A stretch of 41,520 bases of DNA from positions 1 through 41,520 of the forward strand of contig JAFIFV010000007.1 of the NCBI GenBank assembly GCA_020831845.1, read 5' to 3'. This document shows, piece by piece, positions 24,846 through 35,181 of the stretch. Each line of letters opens with the position of its first letter. The first letter of the stretch is position 1. The position numbers were made by a program, and so were the translations under genes. The notes beneath the pieces are model-generated. The model ran no database searches. It was not told where the DNA came from and saw only the letters and a list, made by a program, of their open reading frames with translations. Origin of the DNA: Ectothiorhodospiraceae bacterium. Lineage in GTDB: Bacteria > Pseudomonadota > Gammaproteobacteria > Nitrococcales > Aquisalimonadaceae.

Positions 24846-26738
24846 ATGGCAAACACATACGATTCCGCGTCGATCGAGGTGCTCACGGGGCTGGACCCGG
24901 TCCGCAAGCGCCCGGGTATGTACACCGATACCAGCCGGCCCAACCACCTGGCTCAGGAAGTCATTGACAATAGCGTGGATGAAGCTATTGCGGGGCACGC
25001 GAAGCAGATCGTCGTGACGCTGTTCGTGGACGGGTCGCTTGAGGTGCAGGACAACGGCCGCGGTATGCCGGTGGACATTCATCCGGAGGAGGGTGCGCCG
25101 GGTGTGGAGGTCATCCTCAGCAGGCTCCATGCCGGTGGCAAGTTCTCGCACAAGAACTACCAGTTCTCCGGCGGGCTGCATGGCGTCGGCGTGTCGGTGG
25201 TCAACGCGTTGTCCCGGCGCCTGGAGGTGCGTGTGCGCCGTGATGGCCAGGAATACACCATGGCCTTCGAACACGGCGAGAAGGTATCGGATCTGGAAGT
25301 GATCGGCACGGTGGGCAAGAAGAATACCGGCACCGCGCTGCGCTTCTGGCCTGACGTCGGTTATTTCGATTCCCCCCGCTTCTCCGTGCCCCGGCTGCGC
25401 CACGTGTTGCGCGCCAAGGCCGTGCTGTGTCCCGGTCTGGAAGTGATCTTCCGCGAGGAGGCCAGCGGTGAGGAAGCCGTCTGGCTGTACGAGGACGGGC
25501 TGCGGGATTATCTGGTCAGCGCGCTGGTGGATCTGCCGCTGTTGCCGGAAGAGCCGTTCACCGGACGCATGCAGGGCTCCACCGAGGCTGCTGAGTGGGC
25601 GGTGCTGTGGCTGCCCGAAGGTGGCGACGCGGTGGCTGAGAGTTATGTGAACCTGATTCCCACCGCCCAGGGTGGCACGCACGTGAACGGGCTGCGTACC
25701 GGCCTCACAGACGCCATCCGCGAATTCTGCGAGTTCCGTAGCCTGCTGCCGCGCGGCGTCAAGATTGCCCCGGAGGATGTCTGGGAGCATGTGAGCTATG
25801 TGCTCTCCGTCAAACTCCAGGACCCCCAGTTCTCCGGCCAGACCAAGGAGCGTCTGTCGTCACGCGAGTGCGCGACTTTCGTGTCCGGGGTGGTCAAGGA
25901 TGCCTTCAGCCTCTGGTTGAACCAGCATGTGGCGGCCGCGGAGGCCATCGTGCAACTGGTGCTGAGCGCCGCGCAGCGGCGTATGCGCACCTCGAAGAAG
26001 GTGGCCCGCAAGCGGGTGACGTCCGGCCCGGCGCTTCCCGGCAAGCTGGCGGACTGCAGCGCGCAGGATCCGGCGCGTACCGAACTGTTCCTGGTGGAGG
26101 GCGATTCGGCCGGCGGCTCGGCGAAGCAGGCCCGGGACCGCGAGTATCAGGCGGTGATGCCTCTGCGCGGGAAAATCCTCAACACCTGGGAAGTGGACCC
26201 TTCCGAGGTCATGGCTTCGCAGGAGGTGCATGATATCGCGGTGGCGCTGGGTATCGAGCCCGGTTCCGACGATCTGTCCGGGTTGCGCTACAACAAGATC
26301 TGCATCCTGGCTGACGCGGACCCGGACGGCGCCCACATCGCCACACTGCTGTGCGCACTGTTCCTGAAGCATTTCCCGGCGCTGGTGCGGGCCGGGCACG
26401 TGTTCGTGGCCATGCCGCCGCTGTACCGCATCGATGTTGGCAAACAGACCTTCTATGCCCTGGATGATCACGAGCGGCTGGGTGTGCTGGACCGCATCGA
26501 GGCGGAGAAGATACGCGGCAAGGTCAGCACCACCCGTTTCAAGGGTCTGGGCGAGATGAACCCGCTGCAGTTGCGGGAAACCACCATGTCCCGGGATACC
26601 CGCCGGCTGGTGCAGCTGACGGTGGATTCCGAAGAGGAAACCGACCGTCTGATGAACATGCTGCTGGGCAAGCGAGCGGCCGGTGATCGCAAGGCCTGGC
26701 TGGAGAGCAAGGGCAATCTGGCGGAAGTGCTGCTGTAG
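24846..26738 (+). CDS. parE: DNA topoisomerase IV subunit B (ParE)
   Basis: This is the ATPase subunit of topoisomerase IV, which decatenates daughter chromosomes. It has 630 aa, the same as E. coli ParE. The GHKL ATPase motifs EVIDNSVDEAIAG, DNGRGMP and GLHGVGVSVVN are visible. The Toprim domain follows with EGDSAGGSA and the metal-binding DADPDGAHI. The start is the ATG beginning MANTYDSASIEVL; a 46-residue extension upstream is low-complexity and rejected. parC follows 56 nt later on the same strand, so the two subunits are probably co-transcribed. Confidence 0.97.
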   Translation: MANTYDSASIEVLTGLDPVRKRPGMYTDTSRPNHLAQEVIDNSVDEAIAGHAKQIVVTLFVDGSLEVQDNGRGMPVDIHPEEGAPGVEVILSRLHAGGKFSHKNYQFSGGLHGVGVSVVNALSRRLEVRVRRDGQEYTMAFEHGEKVSDLEVIGTVGKKNTGTALRFWPDVGYFDSPRFSVPRLRHVLRAKAVLCPGLEVIFREEASGEEAVWLYEDGLRDYLVSALVDLPLLPEEPFTGRMQGSTEAAEWAVLWLPEGGDAVAESYVNLIPTAQGGTHVNGLRTGLTDAIREFCEFRSLLPRGVKIAPEDVWEHVSYVLSVKLQDPQFSGQTKERLSSRECATFVSGVVKDAFSLWLNQHVAAAEAIVQLVLSAAQRRMRTSKKVARKRVTSGPALPGKLADCSAQDPARTELFLVEGDSAGGSAKQARDREYQAVMPLRGKILNTWEVDPSEVMASQEVHDIAVALGIEPGSDDLSGLRYNKICILADADPDGAHIATLLCALFLKHFPALVRAGHVFVAMPPLYRIDVGKQTFYALDDHERLGVLDRIEAEKIRGKVSTTRFKGLGEMNPLQLRETTMSRDTRRLVQLTVDSEEETDRLMNMLLGKRAAGDRKAWLESKGNLAEVLL

Positions 26739-26794
26739 ACCTGACAGTGATCGCCTCCGCCGCATGAAGACCGAGCAGGGACCACGAGACAGAC

Positions 26795-29050
26795 ATGAGC
26801 GACGAAACCACCTCGACACCGTATTCCGACTTCGAAACCCGGCCGCTGCGGGATTTCACCGAGAAGGCGTACCTGGACTACTCCATGTACGTCATCCTGG
26901 ACCGCGCGTTGCCCAACCTGGGCGACGGCCTGAAGCCGGTGCAGCGGCGCATCGTGTACGCCATGTCCGAACTGGGCTTGAGCGCGCTGGCCAAGTACAA
27001 GAAATCGGCGCGCACGGTCGGCGACGTGCTCGGCAAGTTCCATCCCCATGGCGATTCGGCCTGTTACGAGGCCATGGTGCTGATGGCGCAGCCGTTTTCC
27101 TATCGCTATCCGCTGGTGGACGGGCAGGGTAACTGGGGCTCGCCCGACGATCCGAAGTCCTTCGCTGCCATGCGCTACACCGAGTCCCGGCTGGCGAAGT
27201 ACTCCGAGGTGCTGCTGTCCGAGCTGGGACAGGGCACTGCGGACTGGGTGCCGAATTTCGACGGGACCATGGACGAGCCGTCCATCCTGCCCGCGCGGCT
27301 GCCCAACGTTCTGCTGAACGGCGGTACCGGCATTGCCGTCGGCATGGCCACGGACATACCGCCGCACAATCTGCGGGAAGTGGCCAGCGCCTGCATTCGC
27401 CTGCTGGAACAGCCCGAGACCACGGTGGAGGAACTCTGCGAGCATGTGCAGGGGCCGGATTTTCCCACCGAAGCGGAGATCATCACTCCGCGCGATGAAC
27501 TGTTGAAGGTCTACGAGAAGGGCCACGGCAGTGTCAGGGCGCGTGCCCGCTACATCAAGGAAGACGGCGATATCGTCGTCACCGCATTGCCGTTCCAGGT
27601 CTCCGGCAGCAAGATCCTGGAGCAGATCGCCGGGCAGATGCAGGCGAAAAAGCTGCCTATGATCGAGGATCTCCGGGATGAATCGGACCACGAGAACCCC
27701 ACCCGGCTGATCATCACGCCGCGCTCCAACCGTGTGGACGTGAACGAGGTGATGACGCATCTGTTCGCCACCACTGACCTGGAAAAGTCCTACCGGGTGA
27801 ACTTCAACGTCATCGGCCTGGACGGGCGACCGCGGGTGCGCAATCTGCGGGAAATGCTGAGCGAGTGGCTGCAGTTCCGCACCGACACCGTGCGTCGCCG
27901 CCTGCAGTGGCGGCTGGACAAGGTGGAGGCGCGGCTGCACATCCTGGAAGGCTTGCTGATCGCCTACCTGAATATCGACGAGGTGATCGCCATCATCCGG
28001 GAGGAGGACAAGCCCAAACCGGTGCTGATGGAGCGGTTCGGTCTCTCCGATACGCAGGCTGAAGCCATCCTGGAACTGAAGCTGCGGCATCTGGCCAAGC
28101 TGGAAGAGATGAAGATCCGCGGCGAGCAGGACGAACTGGACAAGGAGCGCAAGCGACTTGCCGCAATTCTCGGCTCTGCCGCCAAGCTGAAGGCGCTGAT
28201 CGGCGAAGAGCTGCAGGCCGATGCGGAAACCTATGGCGACGACCGTCGCTCGCCGCTGGTGGAACGCCATGCCGCCCGAGCCCTGGATGAATCGTCGCTG
28301 ATCCCCAGCGAACCGGTGACCATCGTGCTGTCCCAGCAGGGCTGGGTCCGTGCGGCCAAGGGGCACGATATCGATCCCGCCGCGCTGAACTACAAGGCCG
28401 GAGACGGCTATCTGGCGCATGCCATCGGACGCAGCAACCGGCAGGCCCTGTTTTTCGACAGCACCGGGCGTTCCTACTCTCTGGCTGCGCACAGTCTGCC
28501 TTCCGCACGCAGTCAGGGTGAGCCGCTCACCGGTCGCCTGACGCCGCCCTCCGGGGCTCGTTTCCAGCATGTTGTGGCGGGTGATGACCGCGATGTGCTG
28601 ATACTGGCCTCTGACCACGGCTATGGCTTCCTGGTGACGCTGGAGGATCTGCAGGCGAAGAATCGGGCGGGCAAGGCCGTGCTGACCCTGCCCCAGGGCA
28701 GCCGCATGCTGGCGCCGGTACGCGTGCGCAACCCGGAGCAGGACTGGCTGGTTGCAGTCTCCAGCGCTGGCCGCCTGCTGGCCTTCCCGGTCGCCGAATT
28801 GCCGCGGCTTGCCAAGGGCAAGGGCAACAAGATCATGGGAATTCCGGCCGACAAGCTGAAAAGCGGTGACGAAACACTGGTCGGCGTGGCGGCCATGGCG
28901 CCGCAGGGCAGCGTGGTGCTCACCGCCGGCAAACGGACGCTGACACTGAAAGCCACCGATCTGGAGGCCTATGCCGGCGCCCGAGGCCGCCGCGGCGGCA
29001 TGCTGCCGCGCGGTTTCCAGCGCGTGGACGCCGTGGAGGCGGGGGATTGA
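26795..29050 (+). CDS. parC: DNA topoisomerase IV subunit A (ParC)
   Basis: This is the DNA-breaking and rejoining subunit of topoisomerase IV, 751 aa (E. coli 752). The catalytic tyrosine is Tyr128 in MRYTESR. The quinolone-determining segment [12 protein letters not shown] has wild-type Ser88 and Glu92, equal to E. coli Ser80 and Glu84, so no classic resistance change is seen. The C-terminal beta-pinwheel domain (about 500-745) is complete. It lies 56 nt after parE. The next gene, htpX, has its own heat-shock-like promoter. Confidence 0.97.
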   Translation: MSDETTSTPYSDFETRPLRDFTEKAYLDYSMYVILDRALPNLGDGLKPVQRRIVYAMSELGLSALAKYKKSARTVGDVLGKFHPHGDSACYEAMVLMAQPFSYRYPLVDGQGNWGSPDDPKSFAAMRYTESRLAKYSEVLLSELGQGTADWVPNFDGTMDEPSILPARLPNVLLNGGTGIAVGMATDIPPHNLREVASACIRLLEQPETTVEELCEHVQGPDFPTEAEIITPRDELLKVYEKGHGSVRARARYIKEDGDIVVTALPFQVSGSKILEQIAGQMQAKKLPMIEDLRDESDHENPTRLIITPRSNRVDVNEVMTHLFATTDLEKSYRVNFNVIGLDGRPRVRNLREMLSEWLQFRTDTVRRRLQWRLDKVEARLHILEGLLIAYLNIDEVIAIIREEDKPKPVLMERFGLSDTQAEAILELKLRHLAKLEEMKIRGEQDELDKERKRLAAILGSAAKLKALIGEELQADAETYGDDRRSPLVERHAARALDESSLIPSEPVTIVLSQQGWVRAAKGHDIDPAALNYKAGDGYLAHAIGRSNRQALFFDSTGRSYSLAAHSLPSARSQGEPLTGRLTPPSGARFQHVVAGDDRDVLILASDHGYGFLVTLEDLQAKNRAGKAVLTLPQGSRMLAPVRVRNPEQDWLVAVSSAGRLLAFPVAELPRLAKGKGNKIMGIPADKLKSGDETLVGVAAMAPQGSVVLTAGKRTLTLKATDLEAYAGARGRRGGMLPRGFQRVDAVEAGD

Positions 29051-29074
29051 TGTCGCGGGGATCGATCAGCGCTT

Positions 29075-29103
29075 CTTTAAACTTTTGTCGGCAGCCCCTA
29101 TCT
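29075..29103 (+). promoter_or_regulatory. Sigma-32-like promoter of htpX
   Basis: CTTTAAA (29075-29081), a 13-bp spacer and CCCCTATCT (29095-29103) match the sigma-32 pattern CTTGAAA / CCCCATNT closely. The start codon of htpX lies 40 nt downstream. HtpX is heat-induced in E. coli. Confidence 0.6.
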
Positions 29104-29142
29104 AAGAATGCGGATTCAGATTGACCTGGAGACTACAGAGCA

Positions 29143-30042
29143 ATGAAGCGAGTCGGACTGTTCCTAATGACCAACCTGGCCATCATGGCCGTACTGGGTG
29201 TTGCGCTGATGGTGCTGTACTCGGTGTTCGGTGTGTCCACCGTGGACGAGGCCACTGGTGGTATTGATTACCTTGGGCTGCTCATCGTTGCCGCCGTGGT
29301 GGGCTTCGGTGGGTCATTCATCTCGCTGGCCCTGTCCAAGACCATGGCCAAGCGCATGACCGGTGCCCAGGTCATCACGCAGCCGCGTACCGAAATCGAG
29401 CAATGGCTGGTCGGCACCGTGGCGCGGTTCGCCAAACAGGAAGGCATCCGCGTGCCGGAAGTGGCGATCTACGATGCTCCGGAAATCAACGCCTTCGCCA
29501 CCGGTGCCCGGCGTAATTCGTCTCTAGTGGCGGTGAGCACGGGATTGCTGCGCAATATGACGCGGGAAGAGGCCGAGGCGGTCATCGGTCACGAGGTGGC
29601 CCATGTGGCCAACGGCGACATGGTTACGCTGACGCTGATACAGGGCGTGGTCAACACCTTCGTTGTCTTCCTGGCGCACATTGTCGGCCGGTTCGTGGAC
29701 AAGGCGGTGTTCAAGAGCGAGAGCGGTCACGGCCCAGGCTTCTTCATCAGCTATTTCCTGGCGCAGATGGTGCTCGGTGTGTTGGCCTCCATGATCGTCA
29801 TGTGGTTCTCGCGGCAGCGGGAATTCCGTGCCGATGCGGGTGGTGCGAAGCTGGCCGGTCGGGAAAAGATGATCGCGGCTCTGGAGCGGCTGAAGCGCGG
29901 CTCCGAGGAGACACATCTGCCGGACGAAATGAAGGCCATGGGTATCAATGGCGGCCGTCGCGGCAACCTGGCACGGTTGTTCATGTCGCATCCGCCGCTG
30001 GATGAGCGCATTGCCGCACTGAAGGGTGTTCGCCAGGGCTGA
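29143..30042 (+). CDS. htpX: Membrane zinc metalloprotease HtpX
   Basis: HtpX is an inner-membrane protease that degrades damaged membrane proteins. The protein has 299 aa (E. coli 293). Two N-terminal transmembrane segments (about 7-30 and 43-63) and two more (about 162-185 and 200-223) are seen. The zinc site is HEVAH (150-154), with third ligand Glu227 in REFRADAGG. It follows parC by 92 nt and ends at a strong terminator, so it can be transcribed alone from the sigma-32-like promoter. Confidence 0.96.
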   Translation: MKRVGLFLMTNLAIMAVLGVALMVLYSVFGVSTVDEATGGIDYLGLLIVAAVVGFGGSFISLALSKTMAKRMTGAQVITQPRTEIEQWLVGTVARFAKQEGIRVPEVAIYDAPEINAFATGARRNSSLVAVSTGLLRNMTREEAEAVIGHEVAHVANGDMVTLTLIQGVVNTFVVFLAHIVGRFVDKAVFKSESGHGPGFFISYFLAQMVLGVLASMIVMWFSRQREFRADAGGAKLAGREKMIAALERLKRGSEETHLPDEMKAMGINGGRRGNLARLFMSHPPLDERIAALKGVRQG

Positions 30043-30070
30043 GTTTTGGTCCAGGCGATGGTCTCGATAA

Positions 30071-30098
30071 GAAAGCCCCGGTTTGAACCGGGGCTTTC
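30071..30098. terminator. Strong bidirectional intrinsic terminator
   Basis: A 13-bp stem (GAAAGCCCCGGTT and its complement) with a very short loop is followed by TTTATCT on the plus strand and a T-rich segment on the minus strand. It lies between the convergent htpX and fimX genes. Confidence 0.9.
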
Positions 30099-30130
30099 TT
30101 TATCTGGATATTCGAGAGCTGGTTTCGCGC

Positions 30131-32215
30131 TCAGATGACCATGCCGGAGAAATCGTAGTTCATGTCAGGCGAGGGACTTTGCAGGAAGTTGCCCTGGACA
30201 AAATCCACGCCGTGCTGCCATAGCCGTGCCAGGCACATGGCATCCTCCACGTAACCCGCCACCACCTGCTTCTTCATCGCGTGCGCGTTGTCGATGATGG
30301 CCTTCACCTTTTCCTCGGTTTCCTCGGAACTTGTCAGGTCGGCGACCAGTGTGCGGTCCAGTTTGACCATGTCAGCCGGCAGATGCTTGACCAACTGGAA
30401 CGGATTAAGGCCGCTACCGAAGTTATCCAGGAAGAAGCCGCAGCCCAACTCTTTCAGGCCGCGGAAAGTCACCCGTGCCTCGTTCAGTTTGGTCATGGCC
30501 ACCGGCTCGTTGATCTGGAAGCCCAGCATCTTGCCCTGAACACCGGAGGCCTTGAGTTCGCTGGCGAGATGGGCGAGAAAATCCTTGCTGCCGAGACTCT
30601 GGGCGGAAAGCTTCACGAACAGGCTGGTGTCCGGCTGGGCTTTCTGGCGTTCCGCCAGCGCCTTCACGGCCGTGGAAACCACCCAGTGGTCGATGCGGTC
30701 CATCATGCCCAGCTGTTCGGCGGCGGGGATGAAACTGGACGGGTGGATTTCCGTACCGTCGTCGTCCCGCAGGCGCAGCCGGACCTCGTATCGCTCGCCA
30801 TCCTCGCCTTGCAGGCTGGCTACCGGCATGAATACCAGGAACAGCCGGTTGTCCGCCATGCCGTCTTCCAGGCGGTCACGCCATGCCGCCTGCTCTTCAC
30901 CGTCGCCTTCGCCGGAGCCGGCGCTGTGCAGGTGCACTCGGTTGCCGCCGCCACTGCGCGCAGTCTCGCTGGCCAGTCCGGCGTCCGCCAGCACCTGGTG
31001 CACATCGCCGGAACGCTCACCCACCATGACCACACCAATGCTGCAGGAGGCGGTCACCGTGCGTTCTCCGGCCTCCACGATGTGGTCCTCCAGCTTCTGG
31101 CGTATGGCCTCGGCCGTGGCCACCGCCTCGTGTATGCCTCCGTGGGGGATGAACACCGTGACCACGTCGTCCGCGAAGCGGGCTGCGAGGCAGCTGTCAT
31201 CCACTTCCGCACGGATGATGTCCGCCAAGTCGGCCATGACCTTGTCGCAGGTGGTCATGCCCATTTGCTGGGAGACGGTCTGGTAGTTGTCCACCTGGAT
31301 ATAAAGCAGGCCGTGGGCGGGCTCGCCTTCCTCCGGCCGCATCTCGGTCATTGCCTCGTCCAGTTGCTCCTGGAAATGGACACGGTTGAACAGCCCTGTG
31401 ACCAGGTCCTGCCTACTCAGCGATTCCAGTTGTTCTTCCAGTTCCTTGGCGGAGGACTGATCCCGCAACAGGATCTGCGTGCAGGGTTCACCGTCGATGC
31501 TGGCCGCAGAGAAATAGGCCACCACCTCCAGCGGACCGGCATCGGTTTCGATGGCCAGCTCGGCTTCCCTAGTGCTGAAGTCGCCTTTGCTGAAGTTCTT
31601 CAGGTAGGTCTTGAACTGCCCCTGATACTGCGAGGAGATCATGTCCAGCAGGGGCATGCCCTCGATGTCATCGAACTGCTCCACGCCGAACTTTTCCAGA
31701 TACGCCGGGTTGGCGTAGATGTGCATGCCCTCGTGGACGTAGGCTATGGCGTCCCGGGAGCTGTCGAGCAAGGCATTGCAACGGCGTTCGGTTTCCTTCA
31801 GGGCGCGCTCCAGTTGACGCAGGCGCCGGCGTTGCAACAGGTGCGAGAACTCGCGGCGTATCACCAGTTGCAGGTGCCCCAGATCCTGCTTGCCCACCAG
31901 GTCGGCGGCGCCCTCGGACATGACGCGTTGGCGCGCCGCTGGATCATCCTGCTCGGCAACGGCGATCACGGGCAGGTCCCGGGCGCTTTGCTGCAGCCCT
32001 TGCAGAGCGCTGCTTAGCGGCAGTGATTCAAGCCCGGTGTGGCACAGGAAGAGGTCGTAGCTCTTCTGTTCCAATGCCTCGTGAAGTTCATCTTCGTCTT
32101 CCACCCGGTGTGCGCGGACCGCATGGCCTGCGTTGCGCAGCACGCTGATGTACATCTCGGCATCGTTCAATGATGCCTCGGCTATCAGTAGCCGCAATAC
32201 TTCATCCTGATTCAT
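30131..32215 (-). CDS. fimX: FimX-like c-di-GMP effector (pseudo-receiver, PAS, degenerate GGDEF and EAL)
   Basis: This 694-aa protein has the size and order of Pseudomonas FimX (691). A receiver-like domain (1-125) has His59 where the phosphoacceptor Asp belongs. A PAS domain (about 145-260) follows, then a GGDEF fold (about 265-430) with FADDV (348-352) instead of GGDEF. The C-terminal EAL fold has EVR (478-480) instead of EAL and LDNFGSG instead of DDFGTG. The C-terminus (VDFVQGNFLQ...MNYDF) closely follows that of FimX. FimX binds c-di-GMP without hydrolysing it and promotes type IV pilus assembly and twitching at the cell pole. It lies 43 nt after a PilZ-like gene, likely one operon. Confidence 0.85.
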   Translation of the reverse strand: MNQDEVLRLLIAEASLNDAEMYISVLRNAGHAVRAHRVEDEDELHEALEQKSYDLFLCHTGLESLPLSSALQGLQQSARDLPVIAVAEQDDPAARQRVMSEGAADLVGKQDLGHLQLVIRREFSHLLQRRRLRQLERALKETERRCNALLDSSRDAIAYVHEGMHIYANPAYLEKFGVEQFDDIEGMPLLDMISSQYQGQFKTYLKNFSKGDFSTREAELAIETDAGPLEVVAYFSAASIDGEPCTQILLRDQSSAKELEEQLESLSRQDLVTGLFNRVHFQEQLDEAMTEMRPEEGEPAHGLLYIQVDNYQTVSQQMGMTTCDKVMADLADIIRAEVDDSCLAARFADDVVTVFIPHGGIHEAVATAEAIRQKLEDHIVEAGERTVTASCSIGVVMVGERSGDVHQVLADAGLASETARSGGGNRVHLHSAGSGEGDGEEQAAWRDRLEDGMADNRLFLVFMPVASLQGEDGERYEVRLRLRDDDGTEIHPSSFIPAAEQLGMMDRIDHWVVSTAVKALAERQKAQPDTSLFVKLSAQSLGSKDFLAHLASELKASGVQGKMLGFQINEPVAMTKLNEARVTFRGLKELGCGFFLDNFGSGLNPFQLVKHLPADMVKLDRTLVADLTSSEETEEKVKAIIDNAHAMKKQVVAGYVEDAMCLARLWQHGVDFVQGNFLQSPSPDMNYDFSGMVI

Positions 32216-32258
32216 TGTTCATTTCGCATAGAAGCTGCGCCGCGCGCGGTGCAGGAAG

Positions 32259-34043
32259 TCACAAGTCTGCCCAGAGCGTGTCGTGGTCCGGCGAGCCCTG
32301 GGCCTCTTCCCCATGGCTTGGAGGCCGAAACTCGAACTGCCCGAACAGGGCTGTTTTTTCCAGGCGGCGTTCCAGGCGGAACTCTCCGGTGTGCCCCTGG
32401 CCCTTCAAAAAAACGCGCTGCCCCTGTTGGTAATGCAGCGCCGGAGTGACCAGCGTAACAGGCTCGTGATCCGGCCGCACGGCCGGGACCAGCAGGCTGC
32501 GGGATGGGTCGGAAAGCCGCCCGTCCGGCAGTACTGTCCGCGTGTAGACCGGGAGCGGACAGGGGGCGATCAACTGGATGCCAAGCCTGGTGCCGGTCGC
32601 CGGCTGCTGGCAGAGCCAGCGAATTACGCCCGTCTGCCAGGGGCCGCTGCAGCCCGTGCCCAGTGGGCTGACCAGCACGATATCGCCCACCTGAGCGCGT
32701 GAAAGCTGGGCGTGCTTCTCCGCAAGCAGGCAATAGCCCCCAGCACTGGCGTTCACCAGTTGCCAGTAGGTTTCCGCCTGGTCCGGCTGGAGCTGTTCGA
32801 TGTCGCGCTCTGCATGGCGGTCCTCGCCGTTGTTCTCATCCAGCATGTTCAACAGCTCGCGGGGGTAGATCAGGTTCCAGATGTCCTGATCCCCCACTTC
32901 CATACCGGAGCGCCGGGGATCCCGTGCCATGAATTCCGAGACCGCCAGCTGGCCGCCGTCTCCGTCACCGAGAATGCGGTGAATGTGGCTTAGCCCCACT
33001 ACCAGCGCCGCGTGGCTCTGGTCCTGTTTGCGGGGAAAGCGGCGCTTGCTGATTGCCCCGAGGCCGATGACCAACTGACGCATGAGGCTGGCATCACGGG
33101 GGGTCAGGCGGCGGCGCCACCAGAGCAGTCCTTGCTGGTCAAGGCGTTGTTCCAAGCCCGTTACCAACTCCTCTGTGTGGATGTACAGCATGCGGGCAGG
33201 CTGGTTGTCAGGTGCCTTCAGGCAGGGGCTTGGGCCCTCATCCTCATCGGGGTCGACCTGGAAATGGCTGCCGGCTGCGGCCTGGTGGCCAGCGTTCACC
33301 AGGCCGGCGTGCGGCGCGAAACCGGCCAGCAGACGGAACGACTCCATGGCTTCGCCCCGGTTCATGCGGTAGGGGCCTGCCGCTGCGGTCAGGAGGGTTT
33401 GCAGATAGACGTCCTCCAGGCGGGAGCGGCCGCCCGGATGCGGAGTGCGTCGCAGATACAGGCCGGATGCCACGGCTTGCCGGCGGGTGCCGTGCAGCAG
33501 CGCCCAGGCACCGGGAGGCGGTTCCCTGTAGGTATTCCAGCATTCAAGCAGCGCGGCCGCCGTGTGGCGTACCACGCCCAGCAGGGCGTCGGTACGGTGC
33601 CGGCGTCGAAGATTGCCCCATTCCTCGCCGCTGAGCAGCGCGAGGCGATATCCTCTGGCCAGCTCTTCACGGAGATGGATGGCCAGCAAGGCGGCCTGCC
33701 GGGAGCGTGTCGGGAACGGCGGGTTGGTGTGCAGATAGTGGCGCCGCAGACCGTCCATGATGTAACCCACGGTGGGTTCGATCTGCTGCAGGATACGGAT
33801 ACGCAGGGCGGGGGCATAGCCAATGCCCGTCAGTTCTTCCAGGGTGTTCCTGATGCGCTGGCCGGAGGCCATGATGTTGGCCAGCGGCAACTGCCGCAGC
33901 CACAGTTCAACAGCCGTCGGCCGGTCGTCGAACCGGCGGCGATCGGTCCCCCGCCGGGGCAGATGCTCCAGTGGCAGTTCGGCGAACGTACCCGCGGCGG
34001 CACCCGGCAAGACGCTTGTGTTCTGAGTATTCGTCTGCGCCAT
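32259..34043 (-). CDS. Hypothetical protein with a C-terminal PilZ-like domain
   Basis: This 594-aa soluble protein is of no named family that I recognise. Most of it (about 30-420) is predicted helical and Arg/Leu-rich. The C-terminal part has NASAGG (431-436), like the (D/N)xSxxG motif of PilZ c-di-GMP-binding domains, followed by beta-strand-like sequence to about 490. A clear upstream RxxxR motif is not seen, so c-di-GMP binding is uncertain. The start is the ATG of MAQTNTQN with GGGAGAGG upstream. It lies 43 nt before fimX and 94 nt after epmB on the same strand. A joint role with FimX in type IV pilus control is inferred from position. Confidence 0.65.
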   Translation of the reverse strand: MAQTNTQNTSVLPGAAAGTFAELPLEHLPRRGTDRRRFDDRPTAVELWLRQLPLANIMASGQRIRNTLEELTGIGYAPALRIRILQQIEPTVGYIMDGLRRHYLHTNPPFPTRSRQAALLAIHLREELARGYRLALLSGEEWGNLRRRHRTDALLGVVRHTAAALLECWNTYREPPPGAWALLHGTRRQAVASGLYLRRTPHPGGRSRLEDVYLQTLLTAAAGPYRMNRGEAMESFRLLAGFAPHAGLVNAGHQAAAGSHFQVDPDEDEGPSPCLKAPDNQPARMLYIHTEELVTGLEQRLDQQGLLWWRRRLTPRDASLMRQLVIGLGAISKRRFPRKQDQSHAALVVGLSHIHRILGDGDGGQLAVSEFMARDPRRSGMEVGDQDIWNLIYPRELLNMLDENNGEDRHAERDIEQLQPDQAETYWQLVNASAGGYCLLAEKHAQLSRAQVGDIVLVSPLGTGCSGPWQTGVIRWLCQQPATGTRLGIQLIAPCPLPVYTRTVLPDGRLSDPSRSLLVPAVRPDHEPVTLVTPALHYQQGQRVFLKGQGHTGEFRLERRLEKTALFGQFEFRPPSHGEEAQGSPDHDTLWADL

Positions 34044-34137
34044 TCCCTCTCCCTGAAAGGCCAGTATATGCAGCTGCGGACGTGGCGCCAACAAGCGACG
34101 CCGTCTCGGACCCAGGGCGATGGGTGCTGGTGGCGCG

Positions 34138-35181
34138 TCAGCCCAGCAGCCAGGTCTTGTGCGACGCCCCGGCATCTTCCCGGGTCAGTCGCGGAACCAG
34201 ATAGCCCGGCAGGCTCCGGCTGATCTGCTCATGCAGCCTTAGCGCGCGATGTTCCGGTACCAGGAAATGCGCCGCCCCCTGGACCCGGTCCAGCACATGC
34301 AGGTAATAGGGCATGACGCCGATGTCGAACAGGCGTTCCGATAGGTTCGCGAGGGCTTGCCCGCTGTCGTTGACGCCGCGCAGCAGTACCGACTGGTTCA
34401 AGAGCGAAGCGCCGGCCGCGGCGAGGCGGCCGCAGGCACGGGCGACCGTGTGGTCCAGTTCGTTGGCATGGTTGGCATGAAGGACCATCACGGTTTGCAG
34501 CCGGGTCCGGCCGAGCCAGTCCAGCATGGCCTCGTCGATGCGTTCCGGCAGGACCACGGGCAGCCTGCTATGCACGCGCAGCCGGCGCAGGTGTGGAATC
34601 CGCTCCAGTTGCTGTGTCAGTTCGGCAAGCTTGTGGTCGCCCAGTACCAGCGGGTCGCCACCCGAGAGTATGACCTCGGTGATGCTGCTGTCGGCGGCGA
34701 TGTAGTCCAGCGCCGCACGCCACTGCCCTGCACTGGCGTTGGCATCGCCATAGGGAAAATGGCGACGGAAGCAGTAGCGGCAGTTCACCGCGCAGGCGCC
34801 GGTTGCTACCAGCAATACTCGGCCGTGATACTTGTGCAGGACCCCGGTTGCGGACATGGAAGGCAGGTCACCGACGGGGTCTATGCTGAAACCCTCCGTT
34901 TCGCGGGCTTCCTCGGCCAGCGGCAATACCTGGCGCAGAAGCGGATCGTTCGGATCCCCGCGCCGCATGCGTGCGGCGAATCCGCGCGGAACGCGCAGGC
35001 CGAACAGCCTGTCGCCGGTTATGGCGCCCTCCAGCAGGTGCGTGGGGAGGTCCAGCAGGTTCAGCAACTCATCGGCGCGGGTGATTGCATCCGCATAGGC
35101 ACGCCGCCAGAGGGGCGCCTCCTCCCTGGAAGGCGCGGGATGCTTGCATGAAGCAGGCTTGTGCGGTAATCGATTTTCCAT
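34138..35181 (-). CDS. epmB: EF-P beta-lysylation protein EpmB (lysine 2,3-aminomutase-like)
   Basis: EpmB is a radical SAM, PLP-dependent enzyme that makes (R)-beta-lysine for EF-P modification. The protein has 347 aa (E. coli 342). The iron-sulfur motif is CAVNCRYC (Cys130, Cys134, Cys137), and GGDP follows. Lys342 near the C-terminus fits the PLP lysine of this family. The start is the ATG of MENRLPHK. It is divergent from efp, with the 268-bp element copy 2 in the 417-bp space between. This is the usual epmB/efp/epmA neighbourhood. Confidence 0.95.
   Translation of the reverse strand: MENRLPHKPASCKHPAPSREEAPLWRRAYADAITRADELLNLLDLPTHLLEGAITGDRLFGLRVPRGFAARMRRGDPNDPLLRQVLPLAEEARETEGFSIDPVGDLPSMSATGVLHKYHGRVLLVATGACAVNCRYCFRRHFPYGDANASAGQWRAALDYIAADSSITEVILSGGDPLVLGDHKLAELTQQLERIPHLRRLRVHSRLPVVLPERIDEAMLDWLGRTRLQTVMVLHANHANELDHTVARACGRLAAAGASLLNQSVLLRGVNDSGQALANLSERLFDIGVMPYYLHVLDRVQGAAHFLVPEHRALRLHEQISRSLPGYLVPRLTREDAGASHKTWLLG

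Noticed and set aside
26468-28618. 716-codon open frame on the minus strand opposite parE/parC
   Set aside because: It runs across the junction of two conserved housekeeping genes and has no ribosome site or recognisable motif.
32221-32236. TTTCGC-like operator half before fimX
   Set aside because: Only a half-site is present, without the GCGRAA arm, and the spacing to any promoter is wrong.
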